Positions 25,719 to 33,874 of a DNA stretch of 42,740 bases are shown one piece after another (within the stretch, counting starts at the first letter, position 1; every line of letters starts with the position of its first letter). The notes beneath the pieces are model-generated. The model ran no database searches, was not told the DNA's origin, and saw nothing but the letters and a program-made list of their open reading frames with translations. The position numbers and the translations under genes are program-made. Source of the DNA: an uncultured Novosphingobium sp. (GTDB lineage Bacteria; Pseudomonadota; Alphaproteobacteria; Sphingomonadales; Sphingomonadaceae); contig CAMPHR010000026.1 of assembly GCA_946886075.1 (NCBI GenBank), positions 1 through 42,740 of the forward strand, written 5' to 3'.

Positions 25719-26843
25719 ATGACCAGCGAACCCTTCCGCTCGCAACTGGCAGCCCTTGAAAAGCGCGGCCGCCTGCGCCGCCTGGTGCCGCGCGCCGGGC
25801 GCGACTTCGCTTCGAACGACTATCTGGGACTCGCGTCCGACCCGCTGATCGGTCAGGCCGTGGCCGACGCGGTCGCGCGGGGCGTGCCCGTGGGATCGGG
25901 CGGCTCGCGGTTGCTGCGCGGCAATGCGCCGGAGCATGAGGGGCTGGAGGCGAAGGCTGCAGCCTTCTTCCGCACCCAGGCGGCGCTGTTCCTCGCCAAT
26001 GGATTCGCCGCAAACTGCGCGCTGTTTTCGACATTGCCGCAGCGTGGCGACCTGATAGTCGCGGACGAGCTGATCCACGCCAGCGTCCATGACGGCATCC
26101 GCTTGTCCAAGGCCGTCACCGTCTTCGCCCGGCATAATGATGTACAGAGTTTCGCGGACCTGATCACCGCCTGGCGCCAGGAAGGCGGCAAGGGCCGGAT
26201 CTGGATCGCGGTCGAGACTCTCTATTCCATGGATGGCGACACGGCCCCGCTCGCTGATCTGGCGAAGTTGGCGGCGCAGCATGACGCGATGCTGATCCTC
26301 GACGAAGCGCATGGAACCGGCGTGTTCGGCCCCAGCGGCCGGGGCCTGTCCGCCGGGCTCGATGGCCTGCACAATGTCGTGACGCTCCACACCTGCGGCA
26401 AAGCCATGGGCGTGGAAGGCGCGCTGATTTGCGGGCCGCAGATCATCATCGATTATCTGATCAACCGCGCGCGCGCCTTCATCTTCTCCACCGCGCCCTC
26501 GCCGCTGATGGCGGTGGCCGCGTCGGCGGCGCTCGACCGGATCGAGCAGGCGGATGACCTGCGCGCGAGGCTGAAGACCCTGTGCGTCGATGCCGCCGAA
26601 GTCATCTGCGCGCCACTGGGCTTGCCTGCGCCGCGCACCCACATCGTGCCCGTGCTGCTGGGCGAGGACCGGCGCGCCATGGCCGCTGCCGCCGCGCTGC
26701 AGGAGGCAGGCTTCGACGTGCGCGGCATCCGGCCGCCGACCGTGCCGCCGGGCACCAGTCGCCTGCGCATCTCCCTGACATTGAATGTCGGCCGTGCCGA
26801 TGTCGCGGCGCTCGGCGAAGCATTGCAGAGGGTCATGGCATGA
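25719..26843 (+). CDS. bioF: 8-amino-7-oxononanoate synthase
   Basis: BioF condenses pimeloyl-thioester with alanine using PLP, the first ring-building step to biotin. Motifs in 374 residues are DFASNDYLGLASDPLIGQAV, GSGGSRLLRGNAPEHEGLEA, ADELIHASVHDGIRLSK, ILDEAHGTGVFGPSGRGLSA and the PLP lysine in VVTLHTCGKAMGVEGALICG. The C-terminal GIRPPTVPPGTSRLRISLT is typical. The stop overlaps the bioD start as ATGA. bioA lies 3.4 kb further on, and bioB and bioC are not in the window. Confidence 0.95.
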   Translation: MTSEPFRSQLAALEKRGRLRRLVPRAGRDFASNDYLGLASDPLIGQAVADAVARGVPVGSGGSRLLRGNAPEHEGLEAKAAAFFRTQAALFLANGFAANCALFSTLPQRGDLIVADELIHASVHDGIRLSKAVTVFARHNDVQSFADLITAWRQEGGKGRIWIAVETLYSMDGDTAPLADLAKLAAQHDAMLILDEAHGTGVFGPSGRGLSAGLDGLHNVVTLHTCGKAMGVEGALICGPQIIIDYLINRARAFIFSTAPSPLMAVAASAALDRIEQADDLRARLKTLCVDAAEVICAPLGLPAPRTHIVPVLLGEDRRAMAAAAALQEAGFDVRGIRPPTVPPGTSRLRISLTLNVGRADVAALGEALQRVMA

Positions 26844-27454
26844 CGCGCTTCGTCGTCACCGGCACCGACACCGACATCGGCAAGACGGTCTTCGCCGCCG
26901 GGCTCGCGGGAGCGCTAGGCGCTCATTATTGGAAGCCGGTGCAAGCGGGCGTCGATCCCGAAGGCGACAAGGAAACGGTCGCACGGCTTGGCAACATCCC
27001 CCAAACGCACATCCTGCCGGAAGCCTACCGTCTCACAACCCCCGCTTCGCCTCATCTGGCGGCGCGCATCGACGGGGTTGAAGTACGTCTCGACAAGCTC
27101 TCCCTGCCGCAAGTGGACGGCCCGCTGGTCGTGGAAGGCGCAGGCGGGGTGCTGGTCCCCGTCAGCGAGACACTGCTGATGGCGGATCTCTTCGCCCATT
27201 GGAAGCTGCCGGTCATCCTGTGCGCCCGCACCGCGCTCGGTACGATCAACCACAGCCTGCTCAGCATCGAAGCGCTGCGCAGCCGCGGCGTGCCGCTGGC
27301 GGGCATCGCCTTCATCGGCGATCCGCATGAGGAAAATGAGCGGATCATCCCGCAGCTCGCCAAGGTTCCGAGCCTCGGCCGCCTCCCGCGCCTCGACCCG
27401 CTGGACGCCGCCAGCCTGAAAGCCGCTTTCGTCGAGAATATCCGCCTGCCCTGA
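26840..27454 (+). CDS. bioD: Dethiobiotin synthetase
   Basis: BioD closes the ureido ring of dethiobiotin from DAPA, CO2 and ATP. Of 204 residues, the P-loop is VTGTDTDIGKTVFAAGLAGA. The segments HYWKPVQAGVDPEGDKETVA and YRLTTPASPHLAARIDG follow. The carbamate-site glutamate lies in VEGAGGVLVPVSETLLMADL, and the nucleotide-binding segment is CARTALGTINHSLLSIEAL. ATG 26840 overlaps the bioF stop, so the two are translationally coupled. The longer open frame upstream is a bioF shadow. Confidence 0.95.
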   Translation: MTRFVVTGTDTDIGKTVFAAGLAGALGAHYWKPVQAGVDPEGDKETVARLGNIPQTHILPEAYRLTTPASPHLAARIDGVEVRLDKLSLPQVDGPLVVEGAGGVLVPVSETLLMADLFAHWKLPVILCARTALGTINHSLLSIEALRSRGVPLAGIAFIGDPHEENERIIPQLAKVPSLGRLPRLDPLDAASLKAAFVENIRLP

Positions 27455-27555
27455 CCGGGACGCAGCCCGCCTTGCATGATTTTCGACAATGGCCATGGAC
27501 TTGTCGCCCCGCGCCGGGTCAATTGCCATGATCGGATCAAGCAAGGGATGCTTCG

Positions 27556-29577
27556 ATGAAAAATCTTCTGATGAGCGCTGCGCTCGGCGCTCTGCTGCTC
27601 GCGACCAACGCCGCGCAGGCGGAGCAGGCGCCATCTGCCAAGCCGACCTATGGCAGCTACGGCTTCGACAGCAAGGGCATGGACCCGTCCGTCAAGCCCG
27701 GCGATGATTTCTATCTCCACGCCAATGGCGGCTGGGCCAAGGCCACGCCGATTCCTGCCGACAAGTCCAACTATGGCGCGTTTAACGTGCTCGATGACCT
27801 GTCGCGCGAACGTACCAAGGGCATCTTGGAGGAGGCGAGAAAGGACTCCACCAGCCGAATCGGCATCGCCTATGCGAGCTATCTCGACGCGCCCACCGTG
27901 GAGGCGAAGGGTCTGACCCCCATCAAGCCTTGGCTAGCGAAGATCGCGGCGGTGAAGGACAGGGCCGGGTACGCCCATCTTGCCGCGGAGGCTGCACGGG
28001 CGGGTATTGCCGGACCCTTCACCTTCTATGTGGGGCAGGATGACAAGGCACCCGACACCTACATCCTGAACCTCCGCCAATCGGGCCTGGGCCTGCCGGA
28101 CCGGGACTTCTACCTGCAGTCCGACGAGAAGATGGCTGCCATCCGCACCGCCTATATTGCGCATCTCGAACAAATGCTGACGCTCGCGGGCGCGACCGAC
28201 GCAAAGGCACGCGCGGCTGCCCTGATGGCATTCGAAACAGAAGTCGCAAAGGTCCACTGGACCCAGGTAGAAAGCCGGGACGCAGACAAAACCTACAACC
28301 GGATGACGCTGGCCGACTTGCAGAAAGCCGCGCCTGGTTTCGACTTCACTGCCTATTTCGCCGCCAACCGCCTGACGCCGCAGGCGCTGATCGTTGCCCA
28401 ACCGACGGCGATCGCAGGCGAAGCGGCACTAATCGCGCGGACCCCGATCGGCGTGCTGAAGGACGCCTTGCTGCTGCGCAGCCTGCACAGCTACGCTGAC
28501 TATCTCCCCGACCGAATCGCCGACGCCGACTTCGCCTTCTACGGCACCACCCTGTCCGGCACCCCACAACGCGAGGAGCGATGGAAACGCGCCGTCAGCT
28601 TCGTCAAGGACGCGATGGGCGAGGAAGTCGGCAAAATCTATGTCGCCCGCTATTTCCCGCCGGAAACCAAGGCGGCAATGGACCAGCTCGTCAAAAATGT
28701 GATGGCCGCCATGGGTCGCCGCATCGACGGCCTCAGCTGGATGAGCGATGGCGCGAAGGCGAGGGCGCACAAGAAGCTCGCGGCCTTCACCCCGAAGATC
28801 GGCTATCCCGACAAATGGCGGGACTATAGCGGGCTTCAGATGACGACGGGCGACCTGTTCGGCAATGCCCTGCGCTCGAACCAATATGAGTTCGACTATC
28901 AGATGGGGAAGCTCGGCAAGCCCATCTACCGCTGGGAATGGCAGATGACGCCGATGGAGATCAACGCCTATGCGGACTTCTCCATGGTGGAGATCGTCTT
29001 TCCGGCCGCCATCCTTCAGCCGCCCTTCTTCGATCCCCATGCCGACCCCGCGGTGAATTATGGCGGCATCGGCGCGGTCATCGGCCATGAACTCAGCCAC
29101 CATTTCGACGATCAGGGCGCCAAATATGATGAGACAGGCAAGCTCAACCAGTGGTGGAGCGATGCCGATGTCGCTGCCTTCAAGGGGCTCACCGGCAAGC
29201 TCATCAAGCAATATGACGCCTATGAACCCTTCCCCGGCGCGCATGTGAAGGGGGACTTTACTCTAGGCGAGAATATCGGCGACCTGGCTGGCGTCGCGGT
29301 GGCGCTTGACGCCTATCATGCGTCGCTCGGCGGAAAGCCTGCGCCCGTGATTGACGGCACCACCGGCGACCAGCGCTTTTTCTTCGGCTGGGCGCAGGTA
29401 TGGCGGCGCAACTATCGTGAGCCCAACCTGCGCCAGCGGCTGGTGACCGACCCGCATTCTCCGTCACAATATCGGGCAGATACGGTGCGGAACTTTGATC
29501 AATGGTATGCCGCCTTCAACCCTGCACCCGGTAGCAAGCTCTATCTCGCGCCACAGGATCGAGTGAGAATCTGGTGA
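27556..29577 (+). CDS. M13 family zinc metallopeptidase (neprilysin/PepO-like), exported
   Basis: A 673-residue secreted or periplasmic endopeptidase. It has a signal peptide ([20 protein letters not shown], cleavage near QAEQA). The N-terminal M13 domain starts at about 35 with GMDPSVKPGDDFYLHANGGW. The catalytic zinc motif HELSH is at 511-515 (GAVIGHELSHHFDDQGAKYD) and the third ligand is in GENIGDLAGV (E572-D576). NAYADFSMVEIVFPAAILQP precedes the active site. The C-terminus ends QDRVRIW, the expected arginine-tryptophan finish of the family. It interrupts the bio genes but has its own Shine-Dalgarno (AAGGGA, 27544-27549). No functional link to biotin is evident. Confidence 0.94.
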   Translation: MKNLLMSAALGALLLATNAAQAEQAPSAKPTYGSYGFDSKGMDPSVKPGDDFYLHANGGWAKATPIPADKSNYGAFNVLDDLSRERTKGILEEARKDSTSRIGIAYASYLDAPTVEAKGLTPIKPWLAKIAAVKDRAGYAHLAAEAARAGIAGPFTFYVGQDDKAPDTYILNLRQSGLGLPDRDFYLQSDEKMAAIRTAYIAHLEQMLTLAGATDAKARAAALMAFETEVAKVHWTQVESRDADKTYNRMTLADLQKAAPGFDFTAYFAANRLTPQALIVAQPTAIAGEAALIARTPIGVLKDALLLRSLHSYADYLPDRIADADFAFYGTTLSGTPQREERWKRAVSFVKDAMGEEVGKIYVARYFPPETKAAMDQLVKNVMAAMGRRIDGLSWMSDGAKARAHKKLAAFTPKIGYPDKWRDYSGLQMTTGDLFGNALRSNQYEFDYQMGKLGKPIYRWEWQMTPMEINAYADFSMVEIVFPAAILQPPFFDPHADPAVNYGGIGAVIGHELSHHFDDQGAKYDETGKLNQWWSDADVAAFKGLTGKLIKQYDAYEPFPGAHVKGDFTLGENIGDLAGVAVALDAYHASLGGKPAPVIDGTTGDQRFFFGWAQVWRRNYREPNLRQRLVTDPHSPSQYRADTVRNFDQWYAAFNPAPGSKLYLAPQDRVRIW

Positions 29578-29625
29578 AAGATGAGCAACAGTAACGATTT
29601 GGCCCTGCGGTGAGCCGTGATGATG

Positions 29626-29664
29626 CGAGGGATGAACTGCGCCGCGCCCGGCCGTCATCCCTCG
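29626..29664 (+). terminator. Hairpin between the M13 peptidase and the DUF4168 gene
   Basis: CGAGGGATGA (29626-29635) pairs perfectly with TCATCCCTCG (29655-29664) around a GC-rich 19-base loop. There is no U-run, so it may end transcription with Rho or protect the 3' end. Downstream, GGAAC (29681) and CGCT (29703) make a weak, one-mismatch match to an EcfG promoter. Confidence 0.4.
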
Positions 29665-29744
29665 AATCTCACGTTTCGCCGGAACACTCTTTAAACCTCG
29701 TGCGCTCTTCCACAGCTTTGAGTCATCAAATCGCAAGGAGAAGC

Positions 29745-30173
29745 ATGTTGACGGGTTTTCGTTCATCACTGGTTTTGAAGACGGCAATGGCATCGGTCGC
29801 TCTGTTGGCAGCGGCACCAGTTCTGGCTCAGGGCGCAGCCGCTCCGGCAACGCCTGCGGCTCCGGCTACCCCGGCGGCCCCTTCGGCAGCAGCGGGCAAG
29901 TTTAGCGATGCGGACATCAAACTGTTTGCGGCTGCTGCGGTCGAAGTGACCAAGATCCAGTCGGACACGAGCATCGCTGACGCGGAAAAGCAGCCCAAGA
30001 TGCTCGCCGCGTTGCAGGCATCGGGCATCGCACCGGAAAAGTTCAATGAGATCGGCCAGGCTGCCGCCGCCGATCCGGCGTTGCAGCAGCGTATCCAGGC
30101 CGCCGCGCCAGCAGCACCTGCCGCTCCCGCCACCCCGGCAACGCCAGCCGCCCCTGCTGCCCCTTCGAAATAA
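29745..30173 (+). CDS. DUF4168 family exported protein
   Basis: A 142-residue exported protein. A signal peptide (LVLKTAMASVALLAAAPVLA, cleaved before QGAAA) leads into two low-complexity Ala-Pro-Thr tracts, residues about 27-50 and 117-141, that flank a compact helical DUF4168 core (KFSDADIKLFAAAAVEVTKI, then KMLAALQASGIAPEKFNEIG and QAAAADPALQQRIQ). The function of the family is unknown; it is common in proteobacterial periplasm. ATG 29745 follows AAGGAG (29735-29740). The Ala-Pro repeats resemble wall- or periplasm-spanning linkers. The gene lies 69 bases before bioA. Confidence 0.82.
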   Translation: MLTGFRSSLVLKTAMASVALLAAAPVLAQGAAAPATPAAPATPAAPSAAAGKFSDADIKLFAAAAVEVTKIQSDTSIADAEKQPKMLAALQASGIAPEKFNEIGQAAAADPALQQRIQAAAPAAPAAPATPATPAAPAAPSK

Positions 30174-30241
30174 GGCGGCATAAGGATAACTGAGGGGGAG
30201 GGTGCTTGGCGTTACGCTTGGGCTGATCTAAGCGTCGCGCC

Positions 30242-31531
30242 ATGACCTCCCCTATCTGGCACCCCTTCACCCAACACGGGCTTAACGAAGCCATCCCGCA
30301 TGTTGTTCGCGCGGAAGGTGCCCTGTTGCATCTGGCAGACGGCGGCACGCTCATCGATGCCATATCCAGCTGGTGGGTCACGACCCACGGCCACTGCCAT
30401 CCCCGCATCGCTGCTGCCATCGCTCATCAAGCCGGGCAGCTCGACCAACTGATCTTCGCAAATTACACGCATGAGCCCGCCGAAGAGGTCGCTCGCGGCC
30501 TGATCGAACTCGCCCCCCGCGCGGAAGGGCGCGACCCGCTCGCCCATGTCTTCTATTCCGACAGCGGATCGACCTCCGTAGAAGTCGCGCTGAAGATGGC
30601 GCTCGGCTACTGGCATAATCGCGCGCTGGATGGTTTGTCCGCACCCCGGCATCGCATCCTTGTCCTTGAACATGGCTATCATGGCGACACGATCGGCACG
30701 ATGTCGGTCGGCGAGCGTGGCGTGTACAATGCCGCATGGACGCCTTTGCTGTTCGACGTCGGCACCATCCCCTTCCCAGCGCCCGGGGCGGAGCAGCAGA
30801 CGCTCGATGCGCTGGAAGCGGCTTGTAAGGAGCATCCGGCCGCATTCATCGTCGAACCGCTGGTCTTGGGCGCGGGCGGGATGCTGATCTACTCCCCCGC
30901 GGTCCTGCGCCAGATGGCGGAAATCTGCGCGCGGCATGATGTCCTCTTCATCGCTGACGAGGTGATGACCGGCTGGGGCCGCACCGGCACCATCTTCGCC
31001 TGCGAGCAGGCGGGCGTCGTGCCGGACATCATGGCCGTTGCAAAGGGGATTACCGGCGGCTCCGTTCCGCTGGCGGCTACGCTCGCCACCGCCCGCATAT
31101 TCGACGCGCACAAATCGCAGGATCGCGCCCGGCTTTTCTACCACTCGTCCAGCTACACGGCGAACGCCATCTCCTGCGCCGCCGCAGCCGCCAATCTCGC
31201 CATCTGGCGTGAAGAGGATGTGCTGGGCCGCATCGCCGCGCTCGAACGGAACATGGTCGAACGACTCGGAAAACTGGCGCTTCATCCTGCCTTCGAAAAT
31301 CCCCGGCAGCTGGGCTCGATCGTCGCTATCGATTTGATCGCACAGGACGCCGGTTATCTGTCGGATCTCGCCCCCCGCCTGCGCCGCTTCTTCCTCGATC
31401 GGGGTATTTTGCTGCGGCCCTTGGGCAACAGCATCTATCTGATGCCGCCCTATTGCACTGATGTGGATCAGCTCGATCGCATCTTCGCAGCTCTTTCAGA
31501 AGCAGGCGATATGTTCGGCGCAACAGCCTGA
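30242..31531 (+). CDS. bioA: Adenosylmethionine-8-amino-7-oxononanoate aminotransferase
   Basis: BioA transfers an amino group from S-adenosylmethionine to KAPA, giving DAPA, with PLP. The 429-residue protein starts [20 protein letters not shown], the BioA hallmark. [40 protein letters not shown] and [17 protein letters not shown] follow. The cofactor aspartate and lysine are in [18 protein letters not shown] and [20 protein letters not shown], and [20 protein letters not shown] completes the fold. It works between BioF and BioD but lies 2.8 kb from bioD. Confidence 0.95.
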   Translation: MTSPIWHPFTQHGLNEAIPHVVRAEGALLHLADGGTLIDAISSWWVTTHGHCHPRIAAAIAHQAGQLDQLIFANYTHEPAEEVARGLIELAPRAEGRDPLAHVFYSDSGSTSVEVALKMALGYWHNRALDGLSAPRHRILVLEHGYHGDTIGTMSVGERGVYNAAWTPLLFDVGTIPFPAPGAEQQTLDALEAACKEHPAAFIVEPLVLGAGGMLIYSPAVLRQMAEICARHDVLFIADEVMTGWGRTGTIFACEQAGVVPDIMAVAKGITGGSVPLAATLATARIFDAHKSQDRARLFYHSSSYTANAISCAAAAANLAIWREEDVLGRIAALERNMVERLGKLALHPAFENPRQLGSIVAIDLIAQDAGYLSDLAPRLRRFFLDRGILLRPLGNSIYLMPPYCTDVDQLDRIFAALSEAGDMFGATA

Positions 31532-31550
31532 CTTTCATTTTCCGCATTTT

Positions 31551-31573
31551 GCCGCTATGGCGGCGCGATTTTT
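31551..31573 (+). terminator. Weak terminator-like hairpin after bioA
   Basis: GCCGC-TATG-GCGGC (31551-31564) is followed by GCGATTTTTCG. The stem is short. It lies 20 bases after the bioA stop and 27 bases before infA. Confidence 0.4.
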
Positions 31574-31590
31574 CGTTTCCCCAGGATATT

Positions 31591-31809
31591 ATGGCAAAAG
31601 AAGAACTGCTTGAAATGCGCGGACAGGTTGTGGAGCTTCTCCCCAACGCCATGTTCCGCGTCCGGCTTGAAAATGATCACGAGATCCTTGGCCACACGGC
31701 TGGCAAGATGCGGAAAAACCGCATTCGCGTGCTGGTGGGCGACGAAGTGCTGGTCGAACTGACCCCCTACGACCTGACCAAGGGTCGGATCACGTACCGC
31801 TTCAAATAA
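31591..31809 (+). CDS. infA: Translation initiation factor IF-1
   Basis: IF-1 is a 72-residue OB-fold protein of the 30S initiation complex. The sequence [60 protein letters not shown] and [12 protein letters not shown] is fully typical, with full length. It is first in the infA-maf-RNase E/G-yacG set, a common alphaproteobacterial arrangement that ends just before tRNA-Phe. Confidence 0.98.
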   Translation: MAKEELLEMRGQVVELLPNAMFRVRLENDHEILGHTAGKMRKNRIRVLVGDEVLVELTPYDLTKGRITYRFK

Positions 31810-31821
31810 GCCGCTCATCTG

Positions 31822-32394
31822 ATGCGGCTCATCCTTGCTTCGGCTTCCCCTAGACGGTGTGAACTTCTGGGCCAGATCGGCGTGCGTCCCGATGTTGTGG
31901 ACCCCGCCGACGTCGATGAAACTCCTTTGAAGGGCGAATTGCCCGCCACCTATGCCGCGCGTGTGGCGGCGGAAAAGGCGGCGCTAGTGGCTACCCGTCA
32001 CCCCGGCGCGCTGGTGCTGTCAGGCGATACCGTGGTTTCGGCAGGCCGCCGCATCCTGCCGAAGGCAGAGACGGAAGATGAAGCGCGCACCTGCCTGTCG
32101 CTGCTGTCGGGCCGCCGCCACCGCGTGCTGAGCGCCATCACGCTCATCGATGGCGAGGGCAGGGCGAGGCATCGCCTTTCCACCAACATCGTCACCTTTA
32201 AACGTCTGGAGCAGGCCGAAATCGACGCCTATATCGCCACCGAAGAATGGCACGGCAAGGCAGGCGGCTATGCCATCCAGGGCCGTGCCGCTGGGCTGAT
32301 CCGCGCGATACAGGGCAGCCATAGCGCGATCATGGGCCTGCCCCTTTACGAAACCCGCGCGCTGCTCAAGGCAGCGGGCTATCCACTGGACTGA
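31822..32394 (+). CDS. maf: Maf-like nucleotide pyrophosphatase
   Basis: Maf proteins hydrolyse non-canonical or modified nucleoside triphosphates to monophosphates. The 190-residue protein has the signature MRLILASASPRRCELLGQIG, ATYAARVAAEKAALV, the conserved LVLSGDTVVSAGRRILPKAE, and the C-terminal EWHGKAGGYAIQGRAAGLIR with IQGSHSAIMGLPLYETRALL. Substrate subtype (dTTP/UTP against m7GTP) is not settled from motifs alone. It lies 12 bases after infA and 5 before the RNase gene. Confidence 0.93.
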   Translation: MRLILASASPRRCELLGQIGVRPDVVDPADVDETPLKGELPATYAARVAAEKAALVATRHPGALVLSGDTVVSAGRRILPKAETEDEARTCLSLLSGRRHRVLSAITLIDGEGRARHRLSTNIVTFKRLEQAEIDAYIATEEWHGKAGGYAIQGRAAGLIRAIQGSHSAIMGLPLYETRALLKAAGYPLD

Positions 32395-32399
32395 CCGCT

Positions 32400-33389
32400 A
32401 TGGCCGAATGGCTTTATGAAGAAGGGATTGGCGAGGCCCGTGCCGCGTTGATCGAAAAGGGCCGTCTGGTCGAAGCGCAGATCGAGCGTGAGGGCGATGG
32501 CGCCCGCGCCGGTGCGGTGATGCAGGGAAAGCTCGTCCGCACCATCATCCCCAAGAAGCGCGGCATAGCCCGCCTGATTTCGGGCGAGGAAGTGCTGGTC
32601 GAACCCCTCCCGCCTAGAACCGCAGAGGGCGCGACCGTCCTCCTCGAAATCCTGCGCGAAGCCATCCCCGAAGAAGGCCGCCCCAAGCTCGCCAAGGCCC
32701 GCATCGCCCAGCCAGGCTCAAAGGTGCATCCCGCCCCCAGCCTGCTCCAGCGCCTGCGCGCAACGGGCATTCCCGTCATCCCTTGCCCTGCCCATGAAGA
32801 GGACCGCTTCGAAGCCAATGGCTGGAGCGAACTGATGGAAGAGGCGATGTCCGGCGAGATCGGCACGGAGGAAGCGGCGCTGCGCATCTTCCCCACACCC
32901 GCGATGATCCTGATCGACGTGGACGGATCGCTGCCGCCCGCTAAGCTTGGCCCCAAGGGCGCGAAGCTGGCGGCTCAGGCTGTCCGTCGCATGGGGCTCA
33001 CGGGTTCGATCGGCATTGACCTGCCCACCATGAACAACAAGGATGAGCGTGCCGTCGCCTCCGCGCAGATCGACAAATATCTGCCGCTCCCCTTCGAACG
33101 CACTGCAGTGAACGGCTTTGGCTTCGTCCAAATCATCCGCCGCCGCGAACGGATGAACCTCATGGAGCTACTGCGCGCCGATCCGGTGGAGACCGCCGCG
33201 CTCGCCTTGCTCCGCCGTGCCGAGCGCGAGGGTAATGGCGGGCCGGTCACGATCACCGCCGCGCCTGCGATCATCGACCGCCTGTACAAAGCGACCGAGT
33301 GGCTCGAGCAACTCGCCCGCCGCCGTGGCGGTGCCGTCAGCTTGAAGGCGGAGCCCGGCCTTGCCATATCGGCGGGCCATGTCGCCTAA
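32400..33389 (+). CDS. Ribonuclease E/G family protein, short form
   Basis: A 329-residue RNase E/G-type endoribonuclease, much shorter than E. coli RNase G (about 490). The N-terminal half is reduced: a compact S1-like start (GKLVRTIIPKKRGIARLISG) leads straight to the nuclease core. The metal-binding aspartates are in MILIDVDGSLPPAKLG and SIGIDLPTMNNKDERA, and FERTAVNGFGFVQIIRRRER follows. The zinc-link CxxC of RNase E is not seen. Full-length RNase E is presumably encoded elsewhere. The stop overlaps the yacG start. A role in rRNA or mRNA processing is inferred from the family and from the maf/infA/yacG context. Confidence 0.88.
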   Translation: MAEWLYEEGIGEARAALIEKGRLVEAQIEREGDGARAGAVMQGKLVRTIIPKKRGIARLISGEEVLVEPLPPRTAEGATVLLEILREAIPEEGRPKLAKARIAQPGSKVHPAPSLLQRLRATGIPVIPCPAHEEDRFEANGWSELMEEAMSGEIGTEEAALRIFPTPAMILIDVDGSLPPAKLGPKGAKLAAQAVRRMGLTGSIGIDLPTMNNKDERAVASAQIDKYLPLPFERTAVNGFGFVQIIRRRERMNLMELLRADPVETAALALLRRAEREGNGGPVTITAAPAIIDRLYKATEWLEQLARRRGGAVSLKAEPGLAISAGHVA

Positions 33390-33573
33390 AGCATCATACT
33401 GCCCGATCTGCGGCCAGCCAGCCCACCCGGACACGCGGCCTTTTTGCGGAAAGGCCTGCCGTGACCGCGACCTGCTGCAGTGGCTCGGCGACGGCTATCG
33501 CGTTCCTGGAACCCCTGCTTCGGACGAGATGAAAAAAAGCGGCGATGATGGGGTGGACAACCCCCTGGATTGA
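33379..33573 (+). CDS. yacG: DNA gyrase inhibitor YacG (zinc-binding)
   Basis: YacG is a small four-cysteine zinc protein that binds GyrB in E. coli. The 64-residue product reads MSPKASYCPICGQPAHPDTR, then PFCGKACRDRDLLQWLGDGY and RVPG, with CPIC and the FCGKAC pair supplying four cysteines. The start overlaps the end of the RNase gene by 11 bases, so the two are coupled. It is last in the operon before tRNA-Phe. Confidence 0.92.
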   Translation: MSPKASYCPICGQPAHPDTRPFCGKACRDRDLLQWLGDGYRVPGTPASDEMKKSGDDGVDNPLD

Positions 33574-33624
33574 TGCCTATAGGCACGCCTCTCAACGCCG
33601 CCGGTGGTCCTCCCCGGCGCCCGT

Positions 33625-33700
33625 GCCCGGGTAGCTCAGTTGGTAGAGCATGCGACTGAAAATCGCAGTGTCGGCGGTTCGACTCCGTCCCCGGGCACCA
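33625..33700 (+). tRNA. tRNA-Phe (GAA)
   Basis: A 76-base cloverleaf with encoded CCA. The acceptor arms GCCCGGG (33625-33631) and CCCGGGC (33690-33696) pair perfectly, with discriminator A at 33697. The anticodon stem TGCGA/TCGCA encloses CTGAAAA with GAA at 33658-33660. The T loop GTTCGACTC is present. It is the likely insertion point of the adjacent integrative element; the tRNA is intact. Confidence 0.97.
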
Positions 33701-33758
33701 TTTGTTCTTTTTTCCTCATCCAGCAGCATCCAGAGCCATCGAGAAAATGGCGGAAAAC

Positions 33759-33803
33759 GTGGGTTTTTAACTAACCCACCGTCCCCGTACGTCCCCGGGG
33801 GTA
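33759..33803. other. Hairpin and tRNA-3'-end-like motif between tRNA-Phe and the integrase
   Basis: GTGGGTT (33759-33765) pairs with AACCCAC (33773-33779) and may end tRNA transcription. CGTCCCCGGG at 33790-33799 repeats ten bases of the tRNA 3' arm (33686-33695) 104 bases downstream. It could be a secondary core or an integrase arm site. Confidence 0.35.
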
Positions 33804-33823
33804 CACTGGCAGCCACCCCTCGG

Positions 33824-33874
33824 TGATGGTATTTTGATGGTATTCGGAAAAATACCATCACGGAGATACCATCA
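33824..33874 (+). promoter_or_regulatory. Four-copy TGATGGTAT/ATACCATCA array over the integrase start
   Basis: TGATGGTAT occurs at 33824-33832 and 33835-33843. Its complement ATACCATCA occurs at 33852-33860 and 33866-33874, the last ending on the A of the integrase ATG. The inner pair forms a ten-base perfect stem (33835-33844 with 33851-33860) just before the Shine-Dalgarno CGGAG (33861-33865). Confidence 0.7.

Noticed and set aside
26840..31531. A single bioF-bioD-peptidase-DUF4168-bioA biotin operon
   Set aside because: The peptidase and DUF4168 genes have their own spacers of 100-170 bases with hairpin or Shine-Dalgarno signals and no link to biotin; treating them as biotin genes is not justified.
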